A stretch of 64,000 nucleotides of DNA from Spirometra erinaceieuropaei (GCA_902702965.1 CACRXP010000745.1:124620-188619); one strand, 5' to 3'; shown: positions 21,652 through 33,558, counted from the stretch's first letter. The notes: a model not told the origin generated them from the sequence alone. Program-made: numbers and translations.

Positions 21652-24600
21652 ATCTCCAACGACCGTTTTGAGGATCAAAACATTTCTCTCCTGGTCCTGT
21701 GTTTGCTTTCCTGTAAGTTACACCTGCGTACATAACAAACACCTTAGCTAATTTAAAGAGAGTGAAATGCACTCTACTCTGAAAGTATCTTCAAAAATGT
21801 TTAGTAATAACGCCCTTCATTTACCAAGGGTATGGGAAATAAATAGTCTCGGAAGATTACAAAAGCGACATACAAACTGCAAACTGCAACTTTTGACATC
21901 ATTGACAGTCGCCGGCGAATTCGGTGCAAAATTTAAACCAGACTTTATTTCACTTGAAACGGCGATAGCGTAGCGTACATTTGACTTTATACTCGTGGTG
22001 CCAACAAAAAAGGAATATAAAAATCGCTGCACAGCAAGTGAACGAGACCAACTGACGAGCAATAAGGAAATATTCATAGATGAAAAGCACAACAAATGAC
22101 GGCCGAATCTTGAAAGCCCGCCGATGCAATATGGCGGACGAACTAGCTTTCTAGAAGTTAATTATCTATCTTACATGAGATCTTTAAGAAACATTTTCCA
22201 GCTTGAAGCTCCTAATTTCTCTCTTGACAGCCTTGTCAGTGCTCTACAGTTGCTGTCAGTGCCTTATAGGTCCGCTTATCGAGAAATCATTTAATGTGGC
22301 TTCAACAGGCCGACGGAGATTTTCGATGTCACCTGCTCTGAATATGCTAGGACGACCTTGCACGAGTGAAATGATTAGATAGGGTGTTACGAAGGTGCCT
22401 CGCGTCGAGACGCTTACCTCTTTAACGTTTTGTTTGAGTGTTTTTTAACTTTTGATTTTTGACGAGACATATCAATCTTTGCAATAATTTTACAAAAATT
22501 GGGATGTAACGGTCATTAGACGGAGTATGCCTTTTTCTCATTGCAGCAAGATGAGCAGAATGCGATCCTACCAACCTTGGCAAGGGTCTGCTTGGTAATT
22601 GCGAGAAAAGGGAGAGGATGCGTCACTGTTCCGATGCATTTGTACCACTTATTTTGCACTTTTTTACTGTGGCAACTGTCCTTGGTTCGCTCCTATGCAA
22701 AGTCCATGGTCAACATTTCTGTTGATGACTTTTTGTTCACTTGTTTAAACAGAATGTGTCGATTTTAGATTCTGTTTACTTCGACTTTTGATATCTTCCG
22801 TTGAAAGAGGAGGAAGTAGATTATGCCAGAAAGCGAAAAATTTATTGGCAGCTGCATTTTCCCTTCATCTTAACTTACGAGGATAGTGTCGGTAAACGTG
22901 TCGTTTACCTTAAATAATGCTACGTCTTCGGTCGGGGACTACTTTTCGAAGCTTTTCGCGCAATGTCATCTCAAAAGTAATAAAAATTAGCTAAGTAGCC
23001 ATGGTTAATTATGCGGAGAAACCCGTTGGCGACGCGTGTCATTGATTATAACGAAAGCAGCACCACTCTGAGAAAAGAAAGACTAGCCAGACTGGGCAAA
23101 AGAGCATATGGTTTCATCGGCGATCAATCCCATTTCGCCTAAAACACTGAGGAGTATAAGACATGTTGCAGTATCTAGTCACACTGTGCCAGCTGTAGGA
23201 CTTTTCAGTTATTTACAAACTCAAAAATTTGAGGTACGCTGAGTACTTACGTATGAACTCATGGGACCTAACAGTTCCTGGCTGTTATGCAATGTGCTCA
23301 TCAGATTATTGAGCCAAATGGCGTGCCGGGCGCTGAGGCAAATCCAACCAAGTTGAAAGGGCCTCGTCATAATAACGAATAATAGACATATTCCAAAGCG
23401 ACCCTTTCAAAAGAACGTTGCTAAGGGGAGTTGCGGGCAGCGTGCATAAAAGAAACAACTTTATAAGGATGTACTGAAAACCGCCTCAAGTGCCTCCAAC
23501 GCAAAAAAAAGACCCGGGAACAAACTCGCACATCACCGAAGGCATGCCAAACAGCTTTAAAGCCTGGATCAGATGTGTACAAGGCTAAATGAATGTGAGA
23601 GAACCACAAAAGTTAAGAGCAGGGAATACTGGGCGGCCGTGTACCGACGTCGGGGACGCACAAACTCTGCCAGAATGTTTTTTGATGCAGATGCCCGCCT
23701 AATTCTCACGTTTGGACAACTCTGGAGTCTGCACAGTGTCAGCATAATCATGCTCCACTCCGAATAACTAAATAACATAATTGTAGAAGAATTCTGTTCA
23801 CCTGCCCTAACTTTAAAATTTCTTTTCCATCTTGTTTTCCCATGAGCTGGCAAGTTTGTAGTCGTGAAACCTGAGCACGCGAAGCAATTATCATCAGCGT
23901 AAACCAAAACCAGATACCTCGCATGGTGATTGTGCATTGCAGTCGTGCACCGCCCTGTCCTGATGCCTGCGAACCTATTGCAGTGCGACTTAAGAACCAG
24001 AACAAGGAACTCCGGCTAACAACAATCATGCCAACCTTCTCCCGCCCAAACTGTACCCAAACAAACATTCGAAATGTGTGTACAGATCAAAATCAGCCAT
24101 TACTCGTGCAGCAACCTACCACACCGACGGATGAATGATTCGTGTGAGCGATGGGCGAAAACTTAACTGCTGGCCGGCTACAGCACCTACCCAGCATGGA
24201 ACAGAGGCAGGATAATCAAGTCTACACTAATGTACCATTCCTCATGTCAATTCATCGCACCTCGAATATGCTAGGATGACACAGGTGAACTTACACTATG
24301 AACTGAAAGACGTTGGTACAATCATTACTAGCTGGGCAGAGATCTCGGCACATCTCCAGAGAGAGAGAGAGGGAGAGGAGCAAATTAAAATGGCTTTCCA
24401 AGGCGATCGTTTTGGTGCTCTCATAGATAAGGCATTATAAGTACAGTAATTTAGCTTAGGAAACCAAAGACAACAGTATTTTTGCTCCATAGCTTCCGGA
24501 GGTGTTAAACAGCCAGTTGGGTTTATTTTCCCTCCAAGTGGCCTTAATCAAAGGCAGTTGCGAAGTGATGTTATCACAGAAGCTTAGGCCATAATGAGAC

Positions 24601-24914
24601 CAGAGACACTACGACCTTCAGACTCGGTCCCGAATAGAAAGAGGAGTTAGATGCCAATTGTGAAAATAGTCTATTCTGTACAGAACTATCGCAGAAGAGG
24701 TTGGGGAGGGGCGGTAGCCGTACGGGGTTGGCCCCGCTCCGGGACTGCGGCATCCCGAGTGTTAGCGGAGCATGCGCCACACTGTCTTAAACAGGAGCAC
24801 GTGTAAGTCGGTCTTGAAACTAACTGGCTACTAGGAAAACTCAGCAGACGAAAATCCGCATGCCATTGGTGCGTATCTGTGAGCACTCGCGAGAGGAACA
24901 GCTTTGAAACAGAT
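21652..24914. other. Downstream of NME8-like gene, no gene assigned
   Basis: Likely 3' UTR to about 21870, then AT-rich sequence. At 23560-24130 overlapping frames exist on both strands (longest on the - strand, 23937-23569) without a domain I can name. A (GA)n run lies at 24358-24375. Confidence 0.4.
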
Positions 24915-26840
24915 ACCCGAAGAAGAGTCGCTACAGCACCAGAATCGACGACGAAGTGGCCCATCGGATCTACAAAACCAGACAAGCCTTCGGACGGCTG
25001 CAGAACCCCGTGTAGAATCTTCACGGCGTCCAACTGAATACCAAACTGAAGATGTACAAAGCCGTCGTCCCGACGACACTTATCTACGCTGCGGAGAACT
25101 GGACCACCTACTCCAACCATGCCAAGAAACTCAACCACTTCTATCTCAGCTGCCTTCGTAGAATAATAAACTCTTCCATTATATTGTCACCGGTGCTCGT
25201 CAACCAAGAGGACCAAAACGACGCTACGAGGACACATTGAAGAATTCTCTTAAGCAATTGCATATCAGTCCAGAGAAATGGGAGGACCTCGTTCAGAAGA
25301 GACGGGTCTGGAGAAGGGAAGTGAAGAACGGCGCTGCCATCTACGAGTCAAATCGGACTGCCGCCGCCAAACTTGAACGGGAGGCTCGCAAGTCACAAGT
25401 GCCCCGCCCCCTCAATGTCAAACATCCGTCGCTCCCAACATGCCCACGCTGTCAACGCGCATTCGCCCGCAAACTGGCATCATAGGACACCTTCGGATCC
25501 AATTCACCATCAACCGGACAACGTCAATCTCTCCTCCCCCCCTCCCCGGCCGAAAACCACCCTCCTCACCGCCAATCACACTCTCACTGCCCAGCCGCCA
25601 CCATCCGTCCTACCTCAACCCCTGCATCGACCGCAGCGTCCAGTATCATCTCCACTACGCCTTCACTCATTCCCTCCAACGATGGGACGAAGTCCGACGG
25701 CCCATACACTTCAGGCATCACAAACATCCCCACCTTCAGCGATATGGACCCGGTTCATGCCTGTCGTCATTGCAACAGTACATTCACTTCACACATAGGC
25801 CTGGTCGGTCATTTGAGAGTCCATCACACGATGACTGGCAAGCCTGTGCCTGGAGCACCAACCTTCACTCGCCGCATCCGCCTCAACTGGCCTCACAGCA
25901 CCCACACACTCATTCACCGCATGGATCTATTAGGACACATGCGCATTAATGAAAACCTGCGGTAGACAACCAACGGCCACACCACACTATCACATTTTCC
26001 CCACCAGCACCCGCACCTCCGGGATCATCACCCACCACAAGCACCCAATTGTCACCTCTCACGAGAGTGGGAAGTGCGCTCCATGACTCCTTCTCCATAC
26101 GGCTGCATGTGTGATTCGAGTCTGAGGCTGTTCCGGTGCGTCAAGCTCCGTGGCATCGAGAGCTGTCGACTGACTCCCCAACTCAGTCCGCGCAGTCTGA
26201 CCAGTTGTGTGTGCTTGTGTGGAGTGGCGGACTGGTGGGCTGAGAGCCAGGCCGTCACGGCTCCGTCTTAAGTGGTCTGTGATATGCTCACGCATGCAGG
26301 GAGTGGGTGTGCTTTATGGGTAGCGCCTTTCAGTCGACGGCTCTTTGGTCACCCAGCCTTGAAGAGTGACGGCCAAGGCAAATGTAGCGCCACGTGTCAC
26401 CCGTGTAAGCCTAACGATCTGCAAGCGTCTGCTATGCCAGGATCAGCAAACCATGACCTGGCATGCGCTAGCGGTTCTCTGACACCTGGTTCCCTGCCGG
26501 TGGGTGCATTTGAGCTCCGGCCGGGTACAAAGGTCTTGAGCATGACTGCTAAATCATCCTCCTCCTTCTGGCCCCTAGTGATGTGTTATTTTTGGTTAAG
26601 ATTCTGGTCAGTTTCCCTGTGACCCAGGGGGGTTTGGAGTGCAGCGCCAAGGTGCGGGCTCGGTCGCGCCATCCACCGCGCCATCTTCTTAACTTTGTCT
26701 TTACACCGAACTCAGGTGTGAGAAGAGGAAAGAGTGCGATAGATGCTGCGCAAGTGTACACTCACTTTAAACTAATTCATGCGCAAGTCACCGTGCCCGC
26801 TTTCTCTTGCTATGGAGCACACGGTGTCCATCGTCGGATG
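24915..26840 (+). mobile_element. Zinc-finger LINE family, 3' part (RT thumb, C-terminal zinc fingers, 3' UTR)
   Basis: The coding part is in several frames. It starts TRIDDEVAHRI (about 24930), then KMYKAVVPTTLIYAAENW and LNHFYLSCLRRI, then DTLKNSLKQLHISPEKWEDL (about 25235-25300). It ends in C2H2-type fingers CPRCQRAF (about 25440) and CRHCNSTFTSHIGLVGHLRVH (about 25753). The ORF ends at 25965. The 26060-26840 stretch matches the 3' end of the copy at 61370-62130, and a gcgccaaggtgcgg block is also shared with 41060-41090. RT catalytic motifs are absent (5' truncated) and frames are broken. Confidence 0.88.
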
Positions 26841-26869
26841 CGATGGTCCAACTATCACGAATTTTTGTG

Positions 26870-28570
26870 ACATTTTAAAAGTTTAGCTTACCAACAACAT
26901 GACCATCTTTCATGTCATTAGGTCACATAAGATAAACGTATGTAAATTCCCTGCAATAAAACACTATTTGCAACGATATTTCGGAAAACGCACCTGGTCA
27001 ATCTTCCAGCTTGACTTACTTCATCAACTAAACGACATCGTGTATGTGGCGGGATAGTAATTTACTGCCATTTAGGCCTGTCTGAATGGCTGTATTTTAG
27101 GCGTTCGTTAAAGTGCAGAAGTTTCCATATTTAAAGGCAAATATGAGTAAACAATGATATATAGAATGCTGTATAGAATAGAATAACTTGCAACCAACCT
27201 GATTTCATTTGAGTTATAACCACAAAAACATTGAGTTCGCGCTGACGGATCGATTTTCCCTAACTTTCGGAGCTAGTAGGTTAAATTGAATGCACATTGC
27301 GCTCTCCTGCCCGTGGGCGTGACATTGAGGGATAAAAAGGTACCAAGAAAGACGAAATAGTCTGTGTGACAGAGACCAGTATGGCAATTTGCGCGCTGGA
27401 CTGTGTAGTTTAGTAACCTCAAGATAGTCATTCGAGGAAAGGTCATGTGCAGTTTGGCTAGACCCCACAGTTGATGATGTCATTGTGAGCTAAATGCGTT
27501 CGACTGAATTAGTTACCCATCAGACGGTGGCTTTGCAGGACATTGGCTCCATGGTCGGTCGCAGAAAAGATGCCGTGAAGCGTGATTATTTAAAGACCAC
27601 CAAACATATGTATGCTCTTGCAGACGGTCAGCTAGACAGAAGCAAAAAAGATGGTCTCAACTAGTGCAGAAGCATTTAGTTCCCAATTATGGAAAAGAAC
27701 GGAGATCAGTGGAGGCATGTTTTATGAACGGACTGAGCATAGAATCAGTTGTATCGGTTGGAATTCAGGTAGAGCGTGCCAAGTAAAGAGTTGTATGAGC
27801 GAAATAAATGTGCATTTTTACATTATTCGTAATAAGTAAAGGGACTTGTTGAGGTCTCCAGAGCTAATGAAACGTTCAGCTCATCCCAAAATATGTTAAA
27901 GGTGTTAGCAGTACTATGGCATACATTCGACAGTCGCTGTTTAAGTTGTAAGGGTTCTGTGGGTTGTGTAGGTTAAAATTAGTAGACTTTTCTGATGAAA
28001 CATGATGACTGATATTTGGATGGTCAGTTTACCATGGCTCGAAAGTCATACTTTTACTCCTGAGATTAACGGTTTACAAAATAATCCATATTCTAACAAG
28101 AAATGCGAGTTAGCCTCTCTTTCCTAAATTGTTTTTAAGTTACCATTTTCATTGATTGGTCTGTGTGCAGTAAACGATGACCTTGCTCTTCTGCATGGAT
28201 TTTTTCTGTGGAAATCCGCATCTCTGTACCTCTCTCATTCTTTATTTATGCAGTGACAGATTGCAATTTACAAGCCGTCGCGAAATCTGTTGGTAACAAT
28301 AAGTTCTGCGGTGTATGCCTGTTTCAAATTCATACCGGGAAAAAAATGCTTCAAATAATGGAAAAGTGAGCATTCTTGGATTATGTAATTTCCAAAAAAC
28401 AGGAGTCATTGTTTTAAAAGAATATATTTTGCAAATCTACGCAAGGACGCAGGAGATCACTTGTTCTGCCGCAACCACTATTTCTTAGAGAATGTTCCAC
28501 ATCGCGATTTGGTCCACATATTCCGGTCAATTTAACCTCGACATGTTTTCAAATAATGCGTAACATAGAA
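26870..28570. other. No gene seen
   Basis: AT-rich, with scattered short frames on both strands. Nothing assignable. Confidence 0.45.
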
Positions 28571-28699
28571 CATATAGTCAGTCTGTAGTACAAACATAGT
28601 CAATAGAATCGGGCCCAGAATTAACCAAAGATAACAAAAACGGTTCAAATAAGCGTATTCTACTCTCGCGGCAGAAAACTCTCATTATCAGTGAGAGAA

Positions 28700-29690
28700 A
28701 TATATGAACGGGCAGACGCCGGCACGCCTTGTAGCGCGCCAGTTCCCGGGCCACTAGCGCCGTCCTCCGTTCCGGCCGGTTGGACCTCGGATTGTCTAAA
28801 AGGGAACGAACATTCCAGGCTGCCAGAGTAAGCGGACTCACCCTGCCAGTCTGACGACGTGTGAGGCGGCGGGAAGGAGGTGGAGAAAAGGATGGCGAAG
28901 GAGAAGAATAGGCAGAGAAAGATGGAGAAGAGGTAGGATGAGGAGAGCGAGTAATGTCGTTGTTGTTGTTGTTATTTCGATTTTGGTTGTTTCGACCGTG
29001 AGTTTTACGTCTGCGACCACGGTCAGCCTGCAGACGACGTGGTTCCCCAGCAATCTTGAGGTCAGCTTTTCTAGGCTCCCTCCAAAGAGAAGCAGTGCCC
29101 CCCTTGAATAGGGCTGCTTGATGTGCCGGAGCGACCGAGCTCCACTGTGGTCCACGAGATTTTCTTGGAAGTGGAAGAACGACTCAAATTTGCCAATGGC
29201 TTACGATATCGCCGTAAGCCCGCGGTCTCCTACGGTGAACCAGATGGGCGCGTGTCGGCGATGCCGATTCGAAGATCCATCCCACCGGCTAACCAACCGC
29301 GTACCAGGCGGTGCCTCATCTAGACGATGCCGATGAGGCTTTCCACCAACCGGCTGACCAGCGGCGTACCAGACGGAGTCTCTTCACGACGGTGCCGACA
29401 CGGTTTTCCATTCGACCAAACGTCCAGAGGAGTCCGCAGTGCCCTGTGCACGTGACACAACGCGCACTAGGAGTAACCGCCCTCACTTGGTTTAGCCCGC
29501 CGGTGGAGGCGGTTGCCCGGGGTGTGGCGGCCTAGCAGGGCCCAACTACGTGGAACCACATGTGAGGGTTGGGTGCCAGCAAATGGACGCTAGGCGTAGT
29601 CCCACCCGTAAGCAAATGAGCGACCACTATGACCATCACGTGAACCCATCGCTGACACCCCTACACCCCGCGCGATACTTCGAAAAAAAG
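28700..29690 (-). mobile_element. Zinc-finger LINE family, 5' end on the - strand
   Basis: Read from 29690 downward, the 5' UTR shares ggactacgcctagc and ctggcacccaac blocks with 37480-37530. After it come a low-complexity linker (Asn and Ser/Pro runs, about 29000-28880) and the start of the endonuclease, SPLTLAAWNVRSLLDN, then RRTALVARELARY (28841-28720). Similarity stops abruptly near 28720, so only the first part of the endonuclease remains. Confidence 0.82.
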
Positions 29691-29699
29691 ATGAAAGGC

Positions 29700-30020
29700 A
29701 CGAACATTTATTTGTTTATTGTATTAAAGATGGTATTTTTATTTTGAAAATTATTTAGAGATTTTCCATCTGCTGCACGTAATACGCAATGCAGGTCTTT
29801 AGTGCAGTGTTAGACTACTTCCGACAAGCATGTTTCATTACGAAGTAGGTCTATAAATACGACTAGAATCATCATAACGAAAGACATAGCTCCCTAGAGC
29901 CGCTGAATTTCGCTTGTTAGGTTAACGATAAGCAACAGAACGCCTTTGTCGGACGCTTGGTGGAGGATCCCGATAACTCCAAAATAGAAAATGATATTAA
30001 TATTGACCCAACTGTGAAGA
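29700..30020. other. No gene seen
   Basis: AT-rich spacer between the LINE 5' end and the tRNA-like gene. Confidence 0.5.
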
Positions 30021-30026
30021 ACGTGG

Positions 30027-30107
30027 CGCCTCGGTGGGATTCGAACCCACGCAGTAAGGAAAAGGCTTTAGTACAGCCAACGATCTAACCACTTGAGCTA
30101 CGAGGCC
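30027..30107 (-). tRNA. tRNA-Ser(ACU)-like gene or pseudogene
   Basis: On the - strand: GGCCTCG acceptor strand, A box TAGCTCAAGTGG, anticodon stem GGCT/AGCC around the 7-base loop GTACTAA (anticodon ACT), about 13-nt variable region, perfect T arm GTGGG-TTCGAAT-CCCAC with B box GGTTCGAATCC, then CGAGGCG. Length and long variable arm fit class II (Ser/Leu). The layout follows eukaryotic tRNA-Ser(GCU) with one anticodon base changed. Weak points: mismatch at pair 1-72, poor D stem (GCTC/GATC), and an anticodon seldom used in eukaryotes. It could be a pseudogene or the source of a SINE. Confidence 0.65.
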
Positions 30108-30234
30108 CCGCCGGACGACACGAGTTTAATCACATTTGTGTCAAGTTTACCCGCCCAACCTACTGTAACGTCTGGAATCCACCAAATCTGATACAGTAAG
30201 TTGACTGCTCAAGCAGGATTTCCTAAGTAATTCA

Positions 30235-30333
30235 CCTAGAATCCACCAGATGACTACCAGGCTCACGTAATTCAAAATCTGCCAAAATACCTATGAATTA
30301 CGTGAGCCTGTTAGTCATCTGGTGGATTCTAGG
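30235..30333. repeat. Short foldback with 40-bp arms
   Basis: Arms 30235-30274 and 30294-30333 are almost perfect reverse complements (cctagaatccaccagatgac ... gtcatctggtggattctagg at the outer ends) with a 19-bp loop. A related tggaatccaccaaatctg piece lies just outside at 30174-30191. It resembles a small foldback or MITE. Confidence 0.8.
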
Positions 30334-30339
30334 ACCTCT

Positions 30340-31060
30340 TAAATCGCACGAAAAGCTTCACTGGGGGTCCACATGATGTCCGGACTCAACAATGTGCTCG
30401 AGAATGGCGCTGCTTATGCTCCAAGTTTTGCCTTTTTCCAGCCATGAAGGGGTGTTCTCGTATTCTCTTGGATAGGCGTCCACTCGCGCGATCAATTTAA
30501 CCTGCTTCACAGGAGCAAGTGAGGGAATCGGTGCCATTGAGGTGGCAACCTACACTTACCTTCTCCGCGTAAAATAGGGTTAGTAGGCAATAACATTCGA
30601 ACCCTTGCTGCTGGGATGGTTCTGGAGACAGCTTGATCAAGACGTGTTGTGTTCTGTGTGCCTCTGTTCTATCTGTTAAAAGTCACTTTCGCAAGGGCGA
30701 CGTCCCGTGTGTGTGCCGTTCCTGTTGCCACCCATTGATCTAGTGTGTCCATCTGTAACTAAACAGCGAAGAAGCTGAGTTGATTGGCCTCATGACCACA
30801 CGGGGGTAGTGAGAAACGTCGTATGGTTCAGACGGTGGAGCGATCAGGAGCAGGATGCGGACAAAAAGGCAGCGACACAAGTCGGCGATCAAGATTGCGG
30901 ACAGCCACATCTCCTTGGGAGCTCATTGGCAGCGAAAAGGGACTTTGAGAAACAAAGTTTGATTTCTCGGCGGTCAGTGTGGTGGGTTTTGCCAATCGTT
31001 CAGCAATGTTCTTTACTATAAACCTGCCAGGGGTCGGATCTTATATCGTAGCCGTACCTG
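30340..31060. other. No gene seen
   Basis: Mixed composition. The frame at 30809-31021 has no domain. Confidence 0.4.
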
Positions 31061-32394
31061 CAGTAGAAAAGCCTCAGCCTAACACCTAACAAATTTTGCT
31101 ACGAAATAAGAACTTGCCCTGCCAGGATACCCGTTTCCATGAAGGAAGTCCTGAATTTTTCTAAGCTCCTTCTCTGTGCTATCTGTTGAACAAATCTTTC
31201 TGGTTCTTTGTGCCAAAAACCAGGCTAAATTTTGTTTTGTTGGAGGGGTACGAATCTGGCCAAGTTCACGTATTGTTCAGACCAGGTTTTCTTCCGATAG
31301 ACGTTCCTTCGGACTCTACTGTCAGGTGTCCCGTTTAGAAGAACATTTGAAAAAGGAGGCGAGCCGGCCGTCTCCATCTCCAACGTGAATTTGATGGACC
31401 GATATGCCTCATCTACCGCATTTAAGAGGGTAGCTACATCGGTTTCTGCGGTGTCAATTGCAAAGGTATCCTAAACATGGCGACCGTAGTGTTTAAGCGT
31501 ATCCATCTGACCACTTAGTTGGAATCACTTTAATTTACCCATGAAGACATCGACCAGGAGAAGCTGAAGAGGCGAGCTCATAGAAACACAGTCTATTTGT
31601 CTATCAAATTTGCTGTTAAAAATGAATTGCACATTTAATTTGCATCCTAGTAATAGTTCCTTGAGTGCGTTCGTCAGAATTCCTATTTCCTGCTGATTGG
31701 ATGATAGAAATTCACATATTAAGTCAACTGTCTCGGCAACCGGAACATTTGCAAAAAGCGAGAACATCACTATGCCTTTAAGGGTAAGATCTTTGATCTC
31801 GTCACTGAATTCCAAGGTATTTCGATAGCTGCGTCGCGCTAGCTAATGCTGTACGGGTCTTAAGTTTCTCTGCTAGCTACCTCGCTATCGTATTATACGG
31901 AGTTTTGCATGCCTTAAATCGGACGAACTGGCAGGCCTTCCTTATGGATCTTAGGTAGACTACACAGTCGAGAAATATGTGTGCCGACTAGCTGGAGGTG
32001 TTGGAAGCCACTGTCACTTATGTAACCCCCTGTATGGAGCCTTCTTAAACAGTCAGTCAGTTCTGCTTCTACTTCATGCAATCCTTTCCTTTGTCTGCAT
32101 TCGTGAATTTCCTCCGGTCTGATAGTATGAACTGTATCTTCGCAATGTAGTCCGATCTGCTCATCGTAATGACACCTGTTCCTTTGTCCGGTCTATTTAC
32201 GAAGATTTCTTTCCTCTCTCGAAGTTCTTTTAAATTTTCCACGTGTGTCTTTGTCAGCAATCCCCGACTTTTTGGCCCGATGCAATTAACCAGTGTTGAT
32301 TTACAATATGGGAGACTGTCTGTGGAAGCGGACATGATATCTTAAGTTTGTTTCCATAGGTTCTCTAATTGAGTTTCCAATTCTAACTGATTAA
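31060..32394 (-). mobile_element. Older Penelope-like element, reverse transcriptase part
   Basis: From 32394 downward it reads LELETQLENLWKQT, then LRERKEIFVNRPDKGTGVI with SDYIAKIQFILSDR (32335-32069), the usual PLE RT N-terminus. IKDLTLKGIVMFSLFANVPV and SSPLQLLLVDVFMG (31815-31525) follow, and then RHV-stop-DTF at about 31470, where PLEs have RYVDDTF. The catalytic YVDD is therefore destroyed by a stop. Post-RT sequence (SIKFTLEMETAGSPPFSN) continues to about 31060. No GIY-YIG part follows. The 5' portion continues at 33572-34185 across a younger insertion. Confidence 0.85.
32382..32394. repeat. Target site duplication, left copy
   Basis: TCTAACTGATTAA, identical to 33559-33571 and directly flanking the nested PLE insertion. 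Confidence 0.75.
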
Positions 32395-32404
32395 AAAGTC
32401 AATT

Positions 32405-32440
32405 GGCTAGCATATGCTTTCGGTAATTTCTCATCAGGCC
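32405..32440 (-). ncRNA. Hammerhead-ribozyme-like motif in PLE 3' end (copy 3)
   Basis: On the - strand: GGC, CTGATGA core, helix II region gaaattacc, GAA, helix III AGC/GCT around loop ATAT, cleavage base A, then GCC closing helix I. It differs from the copy at 33475 in the loop only. Confidence 0.5.
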
Positions 32441-33349
32441 TGTACAATTACAAGGGAAATGATCAGTCTAATTGTCGACAGGGTATAAATGCGTCTCGGG
32501 AGCTGGGTTAATCGAACTCCATGTTCCCACGCCGCCCGCATGACGGCGTCAGCGTGTTGAGGACGATGGAGTTGGGTTGGGAGGGTAGGGAGGAGTTGGA
32601 GTGGGGAAGTAGAGGGGTTCCGGTTAGATTGTAGGCGCTGTGAGTGCGTGTGACTGCTCTCAGTGTGTCGGGACGGCGCGCGATCCTTGTCTGGAGTCGG
32701 CCAGGGCAGACAGACTGCTTGTGTCAGCGTCTTCTGACAACGGAGTGCTGTGTTCGTCAGTCGAACGGCCACTGCTTCGGCTGTGGCTAGCACCCGTTTG
32801 CGCAGGCCTTTAGAGTAGGGTGCCGGTGCCCGGTAGATAACTTTAAACGCTTCTTTAGCGTCGGTTTGATGGTTCGTATCGGTTAGATGTGCGAGAATTG
32901 AACTCGAAATCGATCGATGTTCACCTCTACCTAGCCAGGCAGGCATGTGTTCGCGTATTCCCTTTTCCAGACGCCTGGTTGTACGGCCAATATATCCCGC
33001 TCCACAGGAGCCGGTGAATGAATAAATAAACATGGATGTGGCCTGTAACGGCAGTCGGTCTTTGCCCCCCAACCGTAGTAGGGGGGAATTCGCGAAGAAT
33101 ACGCGCAAGTTCGCCGCGGGGAAGGCACTCGCGAGAGCTGTCCTGAGTCGTCGTCTCACTAATTCGCTTGCTGCGTCTCCTAGAAAAGGCAGTCTTAGAA
33201 ATAAGTCTTTCTTTTCCGCAGTTGCAACGGCCGGTTTTGTGGCCCGCTCTCTAACATTCCGGAGGATGAATCGCTCTGGATAGCCGTTTTCGCGGAGCGT
33301 GTTTTGCAGCTGCTGGAGTTCTGCCTCAACAGTTTCAGGAGAGCAGATG

Positions 33350-33520
33350 CGTCCTCAACACGCTGACGCCGTCATGCGGGCGGCGTGGGAACATGGAGTT
33401 CGATTAACCCAGCTCCAGAGACGCATTTATACCCTGTCGACAATTAGACTGATCATTTCCCTTGTAATTGTACAGGCCTGATGAGAAATTACCGAAAGCG
33501 TATGCTAGCCAATTGACTTT
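33350..33520 (+). repeat. Right arm of the 171-bp inverted repeat of the nested PLE
   Basis: Reverse complement of 32395-32565 with two differences (one in the loop of the hammerhead-like motif). It includes the end of the coding frame, the 3' UTR and the hammerhead-like motif. Confidence 0.85.
33475..33510 (+). ncRNA. Hammerhead-ribozyme-like motif in PLE 3' end (copy 2)
   Basis: GGC (33475-33477), CTGATGA (33478-33484), helix II region 33485-33493 (weak), GAA (33494-33496), helix III AGC/GCT with loop GTAT (33497-33506), cleavage base A33507, GCC (33508-33510). Confidence 0.55.
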
Positions 33521-33558
33521 TCAATCATAATATGGGAATTTTCGCAGAACTGAGACAG

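Larger units (their letters stand above)
32395..33558 (-). mobile_element. Younger nested Penelope-like insertion with inverted 3' ends
   Basis: 1164 bp flanked by a 13-bp direct repeat. From 33349 to 32434 on the - strand an uninterrupted frame of about 305 codons encodes the post-RT connector (LRENGYPERFILRNVRERA) and the GIY-YIG endonuclease (CGAGYIGRTTRRL, IREHMPAWLGRGE, SSSILAHLTDTNH), with a Ser/Thr/Pro-rich tail. The RT is missing. The right end (33350-33558) is a second 3' end in opposite orientation. The two ends form 171-bp inverted repeats (32395-32565 and 33350-33520) with 2 mismatches by eye, each carrying a hammerhead-like motif. The low divergence suggests a recent event. Confidence 0.82.

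Noticed and set aside
23569..24068. Overlapping frames on both strands, one with a YADD-like YADDN string
   Set aside because: The string alone is not enough; no other RT motif was found in phase around it, so I did not call a transposon.
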